Source of the DNA: Phenylobacterium sp.
Lineage (GTDB): Bacteria > Pseudomonadota > Alphaproteobacteria > Caulobacterales > Caulobacteraceae
NCBI GenBank assembly: GCA_018001015.1
Contig: JAGNIV010000003.1
Coordinates: 183,272-247,271, forward strand
Length of the DNA stretch: 64,000 nt
Reading direction: 5' to 3'
Position 1 is the first letter of the stretch; each line of letters begins with the position of its first letter. Position numbers and translations under genes: made by a program. Under the pieces are notes generated by a model. It was given only the letters and a program-made list of their open reading frames with translations, was not told the DNA's origin and did not search any database. Below are positions 10,249-19,002 of the stretch, piece after piece.

Positions 10249-10633
10249 GGACCGAGCGGGCGCGGATCCATGCCGCTAGCGTGTCGAGATCGCGCTCACC
10301 GCTCGCGACCGACAACACCATGAGCGCCGCCGCCGCGGGCTCGGCCGTCAAACGCCGGCCATTCTTCATCAGGAAGAGACCCATCGCCAGATAGGCGGCG
10401 CGCTTGTTGCCGTCTGAAAAGGGATGGTTGCTGGCGACCGCGACAAGGTATGCCGCCGCCAGGGCGCAGACATCCTCGACGCCCTCGTAGTGAAAGAGGT
10501 TGGCGGGCCTGGCCAAGGCGGACTCAAGCAGGCCCTCGTCCCGCAAACCCGGCGCGCCGCCATGTCGCGCGATGCTGCGGTCATGAAGGACGATCAGACC
10601 TTCCTTGGTGACCCAGCGGGGTTCGCGCTTCAC
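10217..10633 (-). CDS. doc: Fic/DOC family toxin, type II toxin-antitoxin
   Basis: Protein of 138 residues with the Doc (death-on-curing) Fic motif [11 protein letters not shown], in which H70, D74, N76, K77 and R78 are visible. Doc toxins phosphorylate elongation factor Tu and stop translation; canonical Fic enzymes are AMP-transferases. The N-terminus ([18 protein letters not shown]) is also typical of Doc. It follows the AbrB-type antitoxin with a four-base overlap. The final ~10 codons overlap the 3' end of ispH on the other strand, so the module is wedged tightly into the core genome. Confidence 0.88.
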   Translation of the reverse strand: MKREPRWVTKEGLIVLHDRSIARHGGAPGLRDEGLLESALARPANLFHYEGVEDVCALAAAYLVAVASNHPFSDGNKRAAYLAMGLFLMKNGRRLTAEPAAAALMVLSVASGERDLDTLAAWIRARSVPSLPPAPGAA

Positions 10634-10857
10634 TTGGCCAGGGCGCGGAAGGTGTCGCGATACTGATCCATGAATTCTTCGCCGAGCGCGATCTCCTCCG
10701 CGACCTCGGCGCTATAGGCCGACAGTCGCATCTCTCCGCCTGCCCCCTCGGTCAGATAGAGCGTGTCCCCCTTGGCGACGCCCAACCGTAGCAAGGCTTC
10801 TTTCGGAAGGATCAGTCCGACGGAGTTGCCGATCTGGCTAAGCTTGAGCGTGATCAT
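10630..10857 (-). CDS. AbrB/MazE-type antitoxin of the doc module
   Basis: Protein of 75 residues from the ATG at 10857 (a TTG one codon upstream is possible). Residues 1-45 form a swapped-hairpin AbrB domain (KLSQIGNSVGLILPKEALLRLGV). The C-terminal tail [16 protein letters not shown] is a short helix that should bind and neutralise the toxin. AbrB antitoxins usually bind their own promoter. AbrB paired with Doc, rather than Phd paired with Doc, is a known but less classic combination. Confidence 0.87.
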   Translation of the reverse strand: MITLKLSQIGNSVGLILPKEALLRLGVAKGDTLYLTEGAGGEMRLSAYSAEVAEEIALGEEFMDQYRDTFRALAK

Positions 10858-10870
10858 CAACTTATCTTAT

Positions 10871-10880
10871 CGTTATAACG
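10871..10880. promoter_or_regulatory. Palindromic operator candidate of the abrB-doc module
   Basis: CGTTATAACG is a perfect 10-bp palindrome 14 bases before the antitoxin start. It sits in an AT-rich stretch (CTTATCTTAT just beside it) that could be the -10 region. This is the expected place for autorepression by an AbrB antitoxin. Confidence 0.5.
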
Positions 10881-10945
10881 CACGTAATACAAACTCCGAC
10901 CCTTGGCCCGCAGACAGCGCCCGCTCGGATCGATATCCTCGCACC

Positions 10946-11713
10946 ATGATCCGCACCCTCGCCGCCTATGCCCCGCCGCCCCTGCGGCGCGCCCTGTCCG
11001 GTCTGTGGCTGGACATCAAGAGTCTGCCCACCCGGCGGGCGGGCGATCCCTGGAGCGTGATCCACAATGTCGGCAACGGCGATCACTACGCCATCGGCCT
11101 GCAGGCCGTGGGGTGGCTGAAGACCTATGCGGGTCTCAAGCCCGGCGACGCGGTGCTGGACATCGGCTGCGGCACCGGCCGGATGGCCCGCCACCTGACC
11201 GACCATCCCTATGTGGGCTTTGACCTCTCCAAGGCGGCGATCGGCATGTGCAAACGCCGCCATCCGCAGCTGACCTTCATTCACCTCGATGTCTGGAACG
11301 GCGACTACAACCGCGGCGGCGCCATCGCCGAGGACAAGGTGGTCTTCCCGGCGTCGACCGCTTCGGTGGACGTGGCCTTCGCCATGTCGGTCTTCACACA
11401 CATGCGCTTCGCCGCCATGAGCCACTATCTGAAGGAGGCCGCGCGGACCCTGAAGCCCGGCGGGCGCTTCGCCTTCACCGCCTTCTCGCCGCGGATGGCG
11501 GAGAATCCACTGTTCGATTTCCAGGACTATGACGCCACCTCCAGCGTGGTGGACCCCCGCAGCCCCGAGCGGGCCATCGCTCACGCGCTCCACGCCCTCA
11601 ACCACGCCATCAAGGACGCCGGCCTGACGGTGCTGTCGGTTCATAAGGGCAATTGGGCGCCGCCCGCCGACTATGACGGCGGCCAGGACCTCTGGGTGGT
11701 CACCAAGGCTTGA
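10946..11713 (+). CDS. Class I SAM-dependent methyltransferase
   Basis: Protein of 255 residues from the ATG at 10946. Motif I is VLDIGCGTGRM near residue 73, followed by the acidic motif VGFDLS and a post-II region with SVDVAFAMSVFTHM. The C-terminal third has the LKPGG loop (TLKPGGRFAFTAFSPR). The substrate cannot be told; the fold suggests a small molecule or lipid rather than DNA or rRNA. It precedes thrB by 34 bases on the same strand, so they may share a transcript. Confidence 0.8.
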   Translation: MIRTLAAYAPPPLRRALSGLWLDIKSLPTRRAGDPWSVIHNVGNGDHYAIGLQAVGWLKTYAGLKPGDAVLDIGCGTGRMARHLTDHPYVGFDLSKAAIGMCKRRHPQLTFIHLDVWNGDYNRGGAIAEDKVVFPASTASVDVAFAMSVFTHMRFAAMSHYLKEAARTLKPGGRFAFTAFSPRMAENPLFDFQDYDATSSVVDPRSPERAIAHALHALNHAIKDAGLTVLSVHKGNWAPPADYDGGQDLWVVTKA

Positions 11714-11747
11714 CGCCCGGCGCGGGCTCCCCCATCCCGAGCCCAGC

Positions 11748-12713
11748 ATGGCCGTCTATACCGACATCACCGATGAGGAGCTCGCACTCCTGCTCGCCGA
11801 CTTCGACCTCGGTGCGGCCGTGGCGTTCAAGGGCGTGGCCGAGGGGGTGGAGAACTCCAACTTCATGCTGGAGACCACGGTCGGGCGCTATTTCCTGACC
11901 GTCTACGAAAAGCGCATGAAGGCCGAGGAACTGCCGTTCTTCCTGGACCTGATGCGGTGGCTGGCCCAACACGACTACCCCTGCGCCTCGCCGATCGCCG
12001 ACCGCAACGGCGAGACCATCAAGCACGTGCGCGGCAAACTGGCCGCCATCATCGAGTTCCTGCCCGGACTGTCGGTCCGCCGGCCCACCGCCGCCCACTG
12101 CCGCGAGGCGGGCGAGGGTCTGGCGCGATTGCACCTGGCCGCCCAGGGCTTCCCCGGCAAACGGGCGCCGGCCCTGGGCCAGGCCGCCTGGGCGCCGCTG
12201 TTCGCCACCCTGAAGGACGACGCCGAGGCCCTGAAGCCCGGCCTCGCCGCCACCATCGGCGCGGACCTGGAGCGGCTGGCCAAGGCCTGGCCCCAGGGCC
12301 TGCCCCAGGGGATCATCCACGAAGACTATTTCCCCGATAACGTCTTCTTCTCGGGCGGCAAGTTCGCCGGGGCCATCGACTTCTATTTCGCCTGCGTCGA
12401 AACCCTGGCCTACGATATCGCCGTGGCGCTGAACGCCTGGTGCTTCGAGGCCGACGGCAGTTTCAACATCACCAGCGCCCGCGCCCTGGTGGCCGGCTAT
12501 GAGACCCACCGACCGCTGTCCGCCGCCGAACGGCAGGCCTTGCCGGTCCTGGCCCACGGCGCCGCCATGCGGTTCTTCCTGACCCGGCTCGAGGCCTGGG
12601 GCTCGACCCCGGCCGGCGCCCTGGTCCGCCCGAAGGACCCGCTTGAGTACGAACGCAAGCTGGCCGTCCACCGCGCGGCGCCCGACCTCGTCCTGTTCGG
12701 GGACCAGGCGTGA
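11748..12713 (+). CDS. thrB: Homoserine kinase, ThrB2/APH type
   Basis: Protein of 321 residues, start [16 protein letters not shown]. It phosphorylates homoserine to O-phosphohomoserine for threonine synthesis. Unlike the GHMP-type enzyme it has an aminoglycoside-phosphotransferase fold: N-lobe with GVENSNFML, catalytic loop HEDYFPDN, and metal-binding [10 protein letters not shown]. This type is typical of alphaproteobacteria. Its stop overlaps the rnhA GTG start by four bases. The next pathway enzyme, threonine synthase, is also in the window but 30 kb away. Confidence 0.93.
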   Translation: MAVYTDITDEELALLLADFDLGAAVAFKGVAEGVENSNFMLETTVGRYFLTVYEKRMKAEELPFFLDLMRWLAQHDYPCASPIADRNGETIKHVRGKLAAIIEFLPGLSVRRPTAAHCREAGEGLARLHLAAQGFPGKRAPALGQAAWAPLFATLKDDAEALKPGLAATIGADLERLAKAWPQGLPQGIIHEDYFPDNVFFSGGKFAGAIDFYFACVETLAYDIAVALNAWCFEADGSFNITSARALVAGYETHRPLSAAERQALPVLAHGAAMRFFLTRLEAWGSTPAGALVRPKDPLEYERKLAVHRAAPDLVLFGDQA

Positions 12714-13165
12714 GCGAGGCCAAGGTGGTGATCTATACCGACGGCGCCTGCTCTGGGAATCCGGGGCCGGGCGGTTGGGGCGCGGTGCTTATTTCCGGCG
12801 GCCACCGCAAGGACATGTGCGGCGGCGAGCCTGACACAACCAACAACCGCATGGAGATGATGGCCGCCATCCAGGCGCTGGAAGCCCTGACCAAGTCCTG
12901 CCAGGTCGAGCTGCACACCGATAGCACCTACGTCATGAAGGGCATCTCGGAGTGGATCCACGGCTGGAAGAAGCGTGGCTGGAAGACCGCCGACAAGAAG
13001 CCGGTGAAGAACGAGGATCTATGGCGCCGGCTCGACACCGCCCGTGACCGCCACACGGTCGACTGGCGCTGGGTCAAGGGTCACGCCGGCCACGAACTGA
13101 ACGAGCACGCCGACTTTCTGGCGGGCAAGGGGCTGAAGGAAGCCCTGATGAAAGCACGCGCCTAG
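12710..13165 (+). CDS. rnhA: Ribonuclease HI
   Basis: Protein of 151 residues, starting at a GTG within GTGA of the thrB stop. It cuts the RNA strand of RNA-DNA hybrids. Catalytic acidic residues appear in order: D in [17 protein letters not shown] in NNRMEMMA, D in HTDSTYV, and the final D in [11 protein letters not shown]. The basic protrusion ([20 protein letters not shown]) marks it as the HI type. Its TAG stop lies inside the left arm of a downstream inverted repeat. Confidence 0.95.
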   Translation: MSEAKVVIYTDGACSGNPGPGGWGAVLISGGHRKDMCGGEPDTTNNRMEMMAAIQALEALTKSCQVELHTDSTYVMKGISEWIHGWKKRGWKTADKKPVKNEDLWRRLDTARDRHTVDWRWVKGHAGHELNEHADFLAGKGLKEALMKARA

Positions 13166-13214
13166 AGCATTTTCCGATATGTGTGAAACGGTTATCTGAT
13201 CGAACAATGCTCTA
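13163..13214. repeat. Short inverted-repeat element at the rnhA 3' end
   Basis: Perfect 9-bp ends, TAGAGCATT at 13163-13171 and AATGCTCTA at 13206-13214, enclose 34 bases. The left arm includes the rnhA stop codon. Elements with GAGCATTTTC-type ends are common between genes in alphaproteobacteria, so this is probably a small non-autonomous dispersed repeat. Confidence 0.6.
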
Positions 13215-13227
13215 ACTTTTTGAATTG

Positions 13228-13276
13228 GAGCCTTTTTCGCCCGCTCCGATTGAATCAATCAGAGCGGAAAGGGCTC
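13228..13276. repeat. Nested palindrome between rnhA and marR
   Basis: An outer GAGCC (13228-13232) pairs with GGCTC (13272-13276). Inside, a 27-bp near-perfect palindrome spans 13241-13267: CCGCTC and GATTGA on the left mirror TCAATC and GAGCGG on the right, with only single unpaired bases. The centre contains GAATC, a CcrM-type GANTC methylation site. It is directly beside the preceding inverted repeat and may be a second copy of the same element type or a factor-independent terminator for rnhA, although no T run follows. Confidence 0.6.
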
Positions 13277-13310
13277 TAGCACTTGAAGCCGGATCAGCTC
13301 CTGCCCATAT

Positions 13311-13326
13311 CGTTCAACATTGAACG
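13311..13326. promoter_or_regulatory. Probable MarR operator
   Basis: Perfect inverted repeat with 7-bp arms, CGTTCAA and TTGAACG, around CA. It is 14 bases before the marR start and near its ribosome-binding site. Arm length and position fit autorepression by a MarR dimer. Confidence 0.65.
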
Positions 13327-13340
13327 TTATGGAGGCGCCA

Positions 13341-13838
13341 ATGCCGACGCCAGCTCATCGCAGCGCACCCACCGTGCAGGACCAGCCCTATGTGGAGGTC
13401 TTCACGGAGATCGGGGCCATTGAGCACTACCTGCGCGCGGCGGTGACCAAGCATCTGCCCGAGGGCATGACCCATGCGCAATTCGAGATGCTGCAATGGT
13501 TCATGCGCTACGGCGATGGCCAGACCCCGGCCGAGCTCGCCCGCATGATGCTGCTGACCAAGGGCGCCATCACCAATATCCTCCACAAGCTGGAGAAGAT
13601 GGGCTTCGTGGCCGTGCTCGCCGACTGTGACGACGGCCGCAAGAAGCGGGTGAAGATCACCCGGGCCGGGCTCGAGGCCTCCAACGCCATCATGAAGGAC
13701 ATGAAGTCCAAGACCGAGGCCCTGCGCGAGGGCTTCACCGACGATGAGTTCCGCGCGGCGACGCCGTTTCTGAGAGCCCTGCGCGTCTTCCTGTCGGAAA
13801 TCAGCGAGCTGGGCGCACCCGCAACCGCGCGCCGCTGA
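13341..13838 (+). CDS. MarR family transcriptional regulator
   Basis: Protein of 165 residues. I take the ATG at 13341 because GGAGG at 13331-13335 gives it ideal spacing; TTG at 13320 and ATG at 13329 are in frame but lie on the operator or the ribosome site. A winged helix-turn-helix runs over about residues 55-115 (GQTPAELARMMLLTKGAITNILHKLEKMG, wing DDGRKKRVKITRAG). Long terminal helices should form the dimer. A palindromic operator covers its promoter side. No obvious effector-linked target lies beside it, so the regulon is unknown. It overlaps nfeD by 38 bases, convergent. Confidence 0.88.
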   Translation: MPTPAHRSAPTVQDQPYVEVFTEIGAIEHYLRAAVTKHLPEGMTHAQFEMLQWFMRYGDGQTPAELARMMLLTKGAITNILHKLEKMGFVAVLADCDDGRKKRVKITRAGLEASNAIMKDMKSKTEALREGFTDDEFRAATPFLRALRVFLSEISELGAPATARR

Positions 13839-14265
13839 CTCCGGTCACCTCCACCGGGGCGCCGGAGGTGAGGATCGCGTCCTCATCCAGGTCGGCCGCC
13901 CACTCCTTGCCGTCGATGAACACCCGGCCCGAACGGTCGCGGAAGTCGGCGACCGCCTTGCCGTGATGGCCCACCAGCCGGGCGTTGTTGTCGTTGATGT
14001 CGTCGGCGTCCCCCGGCTGCCGGGGCGGCCAGAAGCGGCGCGCCATCAGGCTGGTGACGATGGTCAGGCCGGCATAGAGGCCCACGCCCCCCACCCAGCC
14101 CAGCTGCGGGAACAGCAGGGCCGCCACGGCGACGGCCGCGGCGCTGGCCGCCGGCCACAGCAGCCAGCCCGACCCGGTCGAGACCTCGGTCGCCAGGATC
14201 AGGGCGCCGATGGCGGCCCAGACCCAGAAGGGGTTGGTCACCACCAGTTGGATCAGGCCGTCCAC
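13801..14265 (-). CDS. NfeD family membrane protein
   Basis: Protein of 154 residues. Membrane segments occur near residues 11-28, 34-51 and 57-72, followed by a soluble beta-barrel (OB-fold) domain containing ARLVGHHGKAVADF and GRVFIDGKEWAAD, the hallmark of NfeD proteins. These partner with stomatin/SPFH proteins in membrane quality control and microdomains. The SPFH gene is immediately upstream with a three-base gap, so this is a classic SPFH-NfeD operon. Confidence 0.9.
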   Translation of the reverse strand: MDGLIQLVVTNPFWVWAAIGALILATEVSTGSGWLLWPAASAAAVAVAALLFPQLGWVGGVGLYAGLTIVTSLMARRFWPPRQPGDADDINDNNARLVGHHGKAVADFRDRSGRVFIDGKEWAADLDEDAILTSGAPVEVTGVSGARLRVRPAR

Positions 14266-14268
14266 GGA

Positions 14269-15243
14269 TCAGCTCCCCGTCTTGGGAACGGCCGTGGCGC
14301 GCGCCGGCTGCGGCGGACGCGGCGGCGGGCTGTCAGACTGGATCGACTTCACCAGTTCGCCGATGCCGGCGATGGAGCCCACCAGCGAGCCCATGTCGGC
14401 CGGCACGATGACGGTCTTCTGCTGCGGGCTCTCGGCCAGCTTGGCGAAGGCCTCGACGTATTTCAGCGCCACGAAGTAGTTGATGGCGTTGACGTCGCCG
14501 CTGGCGATGGCGTCCGACACCAGCTTGGTGGCCTCAGCCTCGGCGCCCGCCGCCCGCTCGCGGGCCTCGGCGTCGCGGAAGGCCGCCTCGCGCCGGCCCT
14601 CGGCCTGCAGGATGGCGGCCTGTTTGGCGCCCTCGGCCACGGTGATGGCGGCCTGCTTCTCGCCGTCGGCCTCGGTGATCACCGCCCGGCGCTCGCGCTC
14701 GGCCTTCATCTGACGCGCCATGGCGTTGGTGATGTCCGGCGGCGGCTGCAGATCCTTGATCTCGATGCGGGCCACCTTCACCCCCCACGGGCTGGTGGCC
14801 TGGTCGATGACGTCCAGCAGGCGGGTGTTGATCTGGTCGCGCTGGCTCAGCACCTCGTCCAGCTCCATGTTGCCCACCACGGTGCGCAGGTTGGTCATGG
14901 TCAGCTGGGTGATGGCGTAGTCGAGATTGGTCACCCGGTAGGCGGCGGCGGCGGCGTCCATCACCTGGATGAAGACGATGGCGTCCACCTGGACCGAGAC
15001 GTTGTCCTTGGTGATCACGTCCTGGCGCGGCACGTCCAGCACCTGCTCCATCATGTTGATGCGCCGCCCGACGCCTTCGACGAAGGGGGTCAGGAATGAG
15101 ATGCCGGGCTTGAGGGTGCGGGTGTAGCGGCCGAACCGCTCCACCGTGTACTCGCGCCCCTGGGGCACGATCTTGATGGCGCCCAGAACGACGACGAGGG
15201 CGAGGATTAGGAAGGCGATAGACGCGATGGTCGCGGCGGCCAT
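14269..15243 (-). CDS. SPFH/band 7 (stomatin-like) protein, QmcA type
   Basis: Protein of 324 residues. One N-terminal membrane anchor (residues ~4-24) is followed by the band 7 domain ([25 protein letters not shown] to about residue 190) and a coiled-coil rich in Ala, Glu and Arg (residues ~185-245). The C-terminus is Pro/Arg-rich. Stomatin-like proteins form oligomeric membrane rings, often controlling proteases such as FtsH. Operon with nfeD. Confidence 0.92.
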   Translation of the reverse strand: MAAATIASIAFLILALVVVLGAIKIVPQGREYTVERFGRYTRTLKPGISFLTPFVEGVGRRINMMEQVLDVPRQDVITKDNVSVQVDAIVFIQVMDAAAAAYRVTNLDYAITQLTMTNLRTVVGNMELDEVLSQRDQINTRLLDVIDQATSPWGVKVARIEIKDLQPPPDITNAMARQMKAERERRAVITEADGEKQAAITVAEGAKQAAILQAEGRREAAFRDAEARERAAGAEAEATKLVSDAIASGDVNAINYFVALKYVEAFAKLAESPQQKTVIVPADMGSLVGSIAGIGELVKSIQSDSPPPRPPQPARATAVPKTGS

Positions 15244-15273
15244 GACGAGATCTCCGACAATTCGTCAGAGAGT

Positions 15274-15705
15274 TTAGCGCGGAGCTTGTTCCCCTGTCGC
15301 GTTCATCTCGAAAATGGTGGGCAGCGGTTCGCGCTCGGTCTTGATCATCACCTTGGCCAGGCGCTTGGAGATATCCAGGCCGTGGTTGGCGGCGGCCAGC
15401 TCGGCGCGGCGGCTGGCCGGGGTGCAGGCATGAAACTCAGTCTGACGCGACGCGAAGCCGGTGTTGAAGCTCTCCTTCAGCCGGCCGTCGAGGGCCGCGT
15501 CGGGCTTCTCGTTGCTGACCAGGTTCATCATCCGGGTGCGCCAGTATTGATCCTCGGCGCCAGCGCAGGCCTGACGCAGGGCGTGGCTTTCGCCCAGCAC
15601 ATAGGCGAGGTCCACGAGGCTCTGGCGCAGGGCCGGGCTGCGATCCTGCGCGAGGACCGGGAAGGCCACGGCGCAGAGCGCGAGGATAAGCATGGAGCGG
15701 CGCAT
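15274..15705 (-). CDS. Exported protein, TIGR02301-like
   Basis: Protein of 143 residues from the ATG at 15705. A signal peptide (MRRSMLILALCAVAFPVLAQ, cleavage after VLA) is followed by a small helical domain with two Cys (near 45 and 92) and motifs LVDLAYVLGESHALRQ and FNTGFASRQTEFHACT. This pattern fits an uncharacterised family found in alphaproteobacteria (TIGR02301). Likely periplasmic. A longer open frame continuing upstream is in GC-rich antisense DNA of the YbjN gene and is not part of it. Confidence 0.65.
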   Translation of the reverse strand: MRRSMLILALCAVAFPVLAQDRSPALRQSLVDLAYVLGESHALRQACAGAEDQYWRTRMMNLVSNEKPDAALDGRLKESFNTGFASRQTEFHACTPASRRAELAAANHGLDISKRLAKVMIKTEREPLPTIFEMNATGEQAPR

Positions 15706-15831
15706 AGCGTCATTTAAGAAGCTCTCAACGCTGTTGTCATCCCGTCGCGCGCACAAGGCGAGCGCCATTCTCCTGCCGCCGGTTCCCCGGAAATCGGCTA
15801 AATCCCGGTCGAGTCGATCCAAGGACCCGTC

Positions 15832-16332
15832 ATGCGTATCGCCACCCTCGTCGTCGCCATCGCCGCCCTGGCGGTCGCCGCCCACGCCGCCACGCCGGCC
15901 AAGACGCCGGCCAGGCCCTCGGGCCTCTTCGATGTCCGCGATCCCGCGTCCCTGATCACCCTGCTGAAGACGATGGACGCCAAGGCCGAGGTCGCCCGCA
16001 CCGAGGCTGCCGCGGTCTTTCTCAACGTCACCACGCCCGGCGGTGACTTCGGCGCCCAATACGTTGACTGCGACGCCAAGGGGAAGGCCTGCCGCGCCCT
16101 GATCTTCTCCACCGCCTTCTCGGCCAAGGGGGTGACGCTGAAGCAGATCAACGACTTCAACAAAGGCCAGGTCGCCTGCCGCGCCTTCCTGTCCGACGAC
16201 GGCAAGCCCAACCTCGCCTACGCCACCCTGGTGAACCTGCGGATGACCGCCGAGGAGGTGAAGCAGCACGTGGGCGTCTGGCAGGGGTGCCTTGGCAGCT
16301 TCGGCGCGTTCACGAAGAAGGTGGGCGACTAA
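15832..16332 (+). CDS. YbjN domain protein, exported
   Basis: Protein of 166 residues. A signal peptide of ~20 residues ([19 protein letters not shown]) precedes a YbjN domain: [15 protein letters not shown], then [23 protein letters not shown], then [10 protein letters not shown]-like core and the C-terminal Cys. YbjN proteins resemble type III secretion chaperones in fold and their role is not settled. The gene is divergent from the TIGR02301-like gene (126-base gap), an association I recall from other alphaproteobacteria. It overlaps the LysR gene by four bases at the 3' end. Confidence 0.8.
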   Translation: MRIATLVVAIAALAVAAHAATPAKTPARPSGLFDVRDPASLITLLKTMDAKAEVARTEAAAVFLNVTTPGGDFGAQYVDCDAKGKACRALIFSTAFSAKGVTLKQINDFNKGQVACRAFLSDDGKPNLAYATLVNLRMTAEEVKQHVGVWQGCLGSFGAFTKKVGD

Positions 16333-17261
16333 ACGCTCTCTGACTCCTCCGGCGCGGCCCAGGCCGCCGTGGAAAGCCGGGCGGCCAGGAAGTCGTACAG
16401 CACCCGAACCCGCGCCGGCCGCAGCCGTCCCGGCGGCGAGACCAGATGCAGGGCGATGGGCGGGGTCCGCCAGTCGCACATTACCGACTCGATCGTGCCG
16501 TCCTCCAACTCGGGCCAAACGATGAACTCCGGCTGCAGGGCCAGGCCCATTCCCTCGCGCAGGGCGGGGATGAGGGCGTCGGCATTGTTGACCTTCAGCG
16601 GGCCCGAGACGGTCACCGACTGGGTCCCTTGCGTCGGGTGGACGAAGGTCCAGACCTCCGGCGTCAGGACATAGGCGTAGGTCAGCGCCCTGTGGAACAA
16701 CAGATCGCGGGGATGTTCAGGCCGCCCGTGCGCCGCCAGATAGGCCGGCGATCCCACCAGCACCAGCCGCACCCCGCACAGCCTGCGCGACAGCAGCGAG
16801 GAGTCGGCCAGGTTGCCGATCCGCAGGCCCAGGTCGAAGCCCTCCCCCACCAGATCCACCTTCTGGTCCGACAGGCTGAGGTCGATGGAGACCTCGGGAT
16901 AGAGCCGCAGGAACTCCGGCAGCAGGGGCGCCAAGTGCCGCGTGCCGAAAGACATCGGAGCGGCCAGCCGCACCAGCCCCTGGGGCGTCGCCGATTGCGC
17001 GGCGGCCTCGGCCTCCACCGCCTCGCCCTCGGCCAGGATGCGGCTGGCCCGCTCCAGGGCGGTGCGCCCGCTCTCGGTCAGGGACAGCTTGCGGGAGGTG
17101 CGGTGGAAGAGGGTCGTGCCCAGCCGCTGCTCCAGCCGCGAGACCGCCTTGGAGACCGTGGCCTTGGAGAGCTCCAGTTCCAGGGCGGCGCGGGCGAAAG
17201 CGCCGGTCTCGGCCACCTTGGCGAACACCGCCCAGGCCTCGAAGTCGGGAAGTCTAGCCAT
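16329..17261 (-). CDS. LysR family transcriptional regulator
   Basis: Protein of 310 residues from the ATG at 17261. An N-terminal winged helix-turn-helix ([27 protein letters not shown], residues ~16-45) precedes the LysR substrate-binding domain ([24 protein letters not shown], from about 90). Divergent from pirin-wrbA with a palindromic operator 11 bases before its start, it most likely controls these redox genes and itself. The GTG one codon upstream is an alternative start. Confidence 0.9.
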   Translation of the reverse strand: MARLPDFEAWAVFAKVAETGAFARAALELELSKATVSKAVSRLEQRLGTTLFHRTSRKLSLTESGRTALERASRILAEGEAVEAEAAAQSATPQGLVRLAAPMSFGTRHLAPLLPEFLRLYPEVSIDLSLSDQKVDLVGEGFDLGLRIGNLADSSLLSRRLCGVRLVLVGSPAYLAAHGRPEHPRDLLFHRALTYAYVLTPEVWTFVHPTQGTQSVTVSGPLKVNNADALIPALREGMGLALQPEFIVWPELEDGTIESVMCDWRTPPIALHLVSPPGRLRPARVRVLYDFLAARLSTAAWAAPEESESV

Positions 17262-17271
17262 CACGATTCCT

Positions 17272-17295
17272 GAAACGATCTGTTTCCATCGTTTC
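17272..17295. promoter_or_regulatory. LysR operator between lysR and pirin
   Basis: GAAACGAT (17272-17279) and ATCGTTTC (17288-17295) form a perfect inverted repeat with an 8-base spacer. A third half-site GTTTC at 17282-17286 gives a nested GAAAC-N5-GTTTC palindrome with the left arm. Overlapping half-sites like these fit the recognition and activation sites of LysR regulators. Confidence 0.7.
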
Positions 17296-17384
17296 TATTT
17301 CGGAATGTCCGGGGATGGCTACCTTGATCTCAACAGCGGCGCGGCCCTTCGGCCAGCAGCCCTCACCAGACAGGAGACCACGAG

Positions 17385-18083
17385 ATGATCGAACGTAGAG
17401 CCTTTGACTCCCTCGGCGGCGCCAACCACGGCTGGCTCGACGCCAAGCACCACTTCTCCTTCGCCGAGTACCACGACCCCAAGCGCATGGGCTGGGGGCC
17501 GCTACGGGTGTGGAACGACGACAAGATCGAGCCGAACTCCGGCTTCCCGCCGCACCCCCACGCGAACATGGAGATCATCACCTATGTCCGCACCGGGGCC
17601 ATCACCCACAAGGACAGCCTGGGCAACGAGGGCCGTACCGAGGCGGGCGACGTCCAGGTGATGAGCGCGGGCTCGGGCATCCGCCACGCCGAGTTCAACC
17701 TGGAGAACGAACCCACCACCCTGTTCCAGATCTGGATCCAGCCCAACAAGACCGGCGGGGCTCCCAGCTGGGGCGCCAAGCCCTTCCCCAAGGGTGACCG
17801 CGCCGGGAAGTTCGTGACCCTGGCCAGCGGCGTCGAGGGCGACACCGATGTCCTGCCGATCCGCACCAACGGCCGGGTCGTGGCCGCCACCCTCAAGGCC
17901 GGCGAGACCGCCGAGTACCAGCTGGGCGCCGACCGCTTCGGCTACCTGGTGCCCGCCACCGGCTCGGTGGAGGTCAATGGCGTGACGCTCAACACCCGTG
18001 ACGGCGCCGCCATCCGCGACGAGGCCACGGTCCGCGTCACCGCCCTCGAAGACGCCGAACTCGTCCTCGTCGACGCCGCCTAA
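17385..18083 (+). CDS. Pirin family protein (YhhW-like)
   Basis: Protein of 232 residues with a bicupin pirin fold. Metal ligands lie in FPPHPHANMEIITYV and GSGIRHAEFN. YhhW-type pirins have quercetin 2,3-dioxygenase activity in vitro, but the physiological substrate is usually unknown; many are redox-linked. Good ribosome site (AGGAGACCACGAG). It lies opposite lysR and 67 bases before wrbA, a frequent LysR-pirin-WrbA set in proteobacteria. Confidence 0.9.
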   Translation: MIERRAFDSLGGANHGWLDAKHHFSFAEYHDPKRMGWGPLRVWNDDKIEPNSGFPPHPHANMEIITYVRTGAITHKDSLGNEGRTEAGDVQVMSAGSGIRHAEFNLENEPTTLFQIWIQPNKTGGAPSWGAKPFPKGDRAGKFVTLASGVEGDTDVLPIRTNGRVVAATLKAGETAEYQLGADRFGYLVPATGSVEVNGVTLNTRDGAAIRDEATVRVTALEDAELVLVDAA

Positions 18084-18090
18084 GCCCTTC

Positions 18091-18114
18091 CCGCCCCGGT
18101 GAAAGCCGGGGCGG
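18091..18114 (+). other. GC hairpin between pirin and wrbA
   Basis: A perfect 9-bp stem, CCGCCCCGG and CCGGGGCGG around tgaaag. It is followed by C-rich sequence and only TTTT about 12 bases on, so it is more likely a mRNA stabiliser or attenuator between cotranscribed genes than a full terminator. It resembles the short CCCGG-GAAAG-CCGGG repeats seen at 38.5 kb. Confidence 0.5.
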
Positions 18115-18150
18115 CCCTCCCCCCCTTTTCTCCTCCCCAGGAACAAGTCC

Positions 18151-18750
18151 ATGACCAAGGTCCTCGTCCTCTATCACTCCACCTACGGCCACGTTGAAAC
18201 CATGGCCCAGGCCGTCGCCGAGGGCGCACGCGCCGGCGGCGCCACGGTCGACATCAAGCGCGTTCCGGAAACCGTGCCCGAGGCGCTGGCCCGCAAGTCC
18301 GGCTACAAGCTCGACCAGGCCGCCCCCATCGCCACCATCAATGACCTCACCGAGTACGACGCGGTGATCTTCGGCTTCGGCACCCGCTTTGGCCGCATGC
18401 CGGCCCAGATGGCGGCCTTCCTCGACCAGGCCGGCGGCCTGTGGGCCAGCGGCGCCCTGGTGGGCAAGGTGGGCTCGATCTTCACCTCCACCGCCACCCA
18501 GCACGGCGGCCAGGAGACCACCATCATGGGCTCGATCCCCACCCTGCTGCACTTCGGCATGGTCGTGGTCGGCCTGCCCTATGCCTGGGCCGGTCAGATG
18601 ACTCTCGATGAAATGACCGGCGGCTCGCCCTACGGCGCGGCCACCATCACCGGCGGCCAGGGCCAGCGCATGCCCAGCGCCAACGAACTCGACGGCGCCC
18701 GCTTCCAGGGCGAGCACGTCGCCAAGATCGCCGCCAAGCTGGCCGCGTAA
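18151..18750 (+). CDS. wrbA: NAD(P)H:quinone oxidoreductase, WrbA
   Basis: Protein of 199 residues, a flavodoxin-like FMN enzyme that reduces quinones by two electrons and avoids semiquinone radicals. The FMN phosphate loop is [12 protein letters not shown] (residues ~8-19); the [13 protein letters not shown] and [12 protein letters not shown] blocks are typical of WrbA. Length matches the family. Likely co-regulated with pirin by the LysR protein. Confidence 0.95.
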   Translation: MTKVLVLYHSTYGHVETMAQAVAEGARAGGATVDIKRVPETVPEALARKSGYKLDQAAPIATINDLTEYDAVIFGFGTRFGRMPAQMAAFLDQAGGLWASGALVGKVGSIFTSTATQHGGQETTIMGSIPTLLHFGMVVVGLPYAWAGQMTLDEMTGGSPYGAATITGGQGQRMPSANELDGARFQGEHVAKIAAKLAA

Positions 18751-18879
18751 CCCACAGGCCGTCGTTCCGACCTCCCCCGGAGGACGACGGCCAAGGCCGC
18801 CGCGGCTGACCCCCAGCCCGGCGGCAGCGAGGGGTGGAGGCGTCCCGCGCCTCCACCCTGATCGTTGGAACAGAAAATC

Positions 18880-18999
18880 CCTCCCTCCCCTTCATGGGGA
18901 GGGGCAGACCGCTTTAGCGGTCGGGGTGGGGAAGGGTGGCCCGTATTCCCCACCCGTCCGGCGTACCGCCGTCCACCCTCCCCATGAATGGGAGGGAGA
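18880..18999. repeat. Intergenic palindromic repeat, G/C-run family copy 2
   Basis: The gap between wrbA and the convergent nitronate monooxygenase ends in an inverted repeat. The left end has CCCTCCCTCCCC, TTCATGGGGAGGGG; the right end has CACCCTCCCCATGAATGG then GAGGGAG. A small hairpin GACCGCTTTAGCGGTC sits at about 18907-18922. Same family as the element at 6535. The rest of the gap (18751-18879) is GC-rich with no gene visible. Confidence 0.7.
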
Positions 19000-19002
19000 A
19001 GT

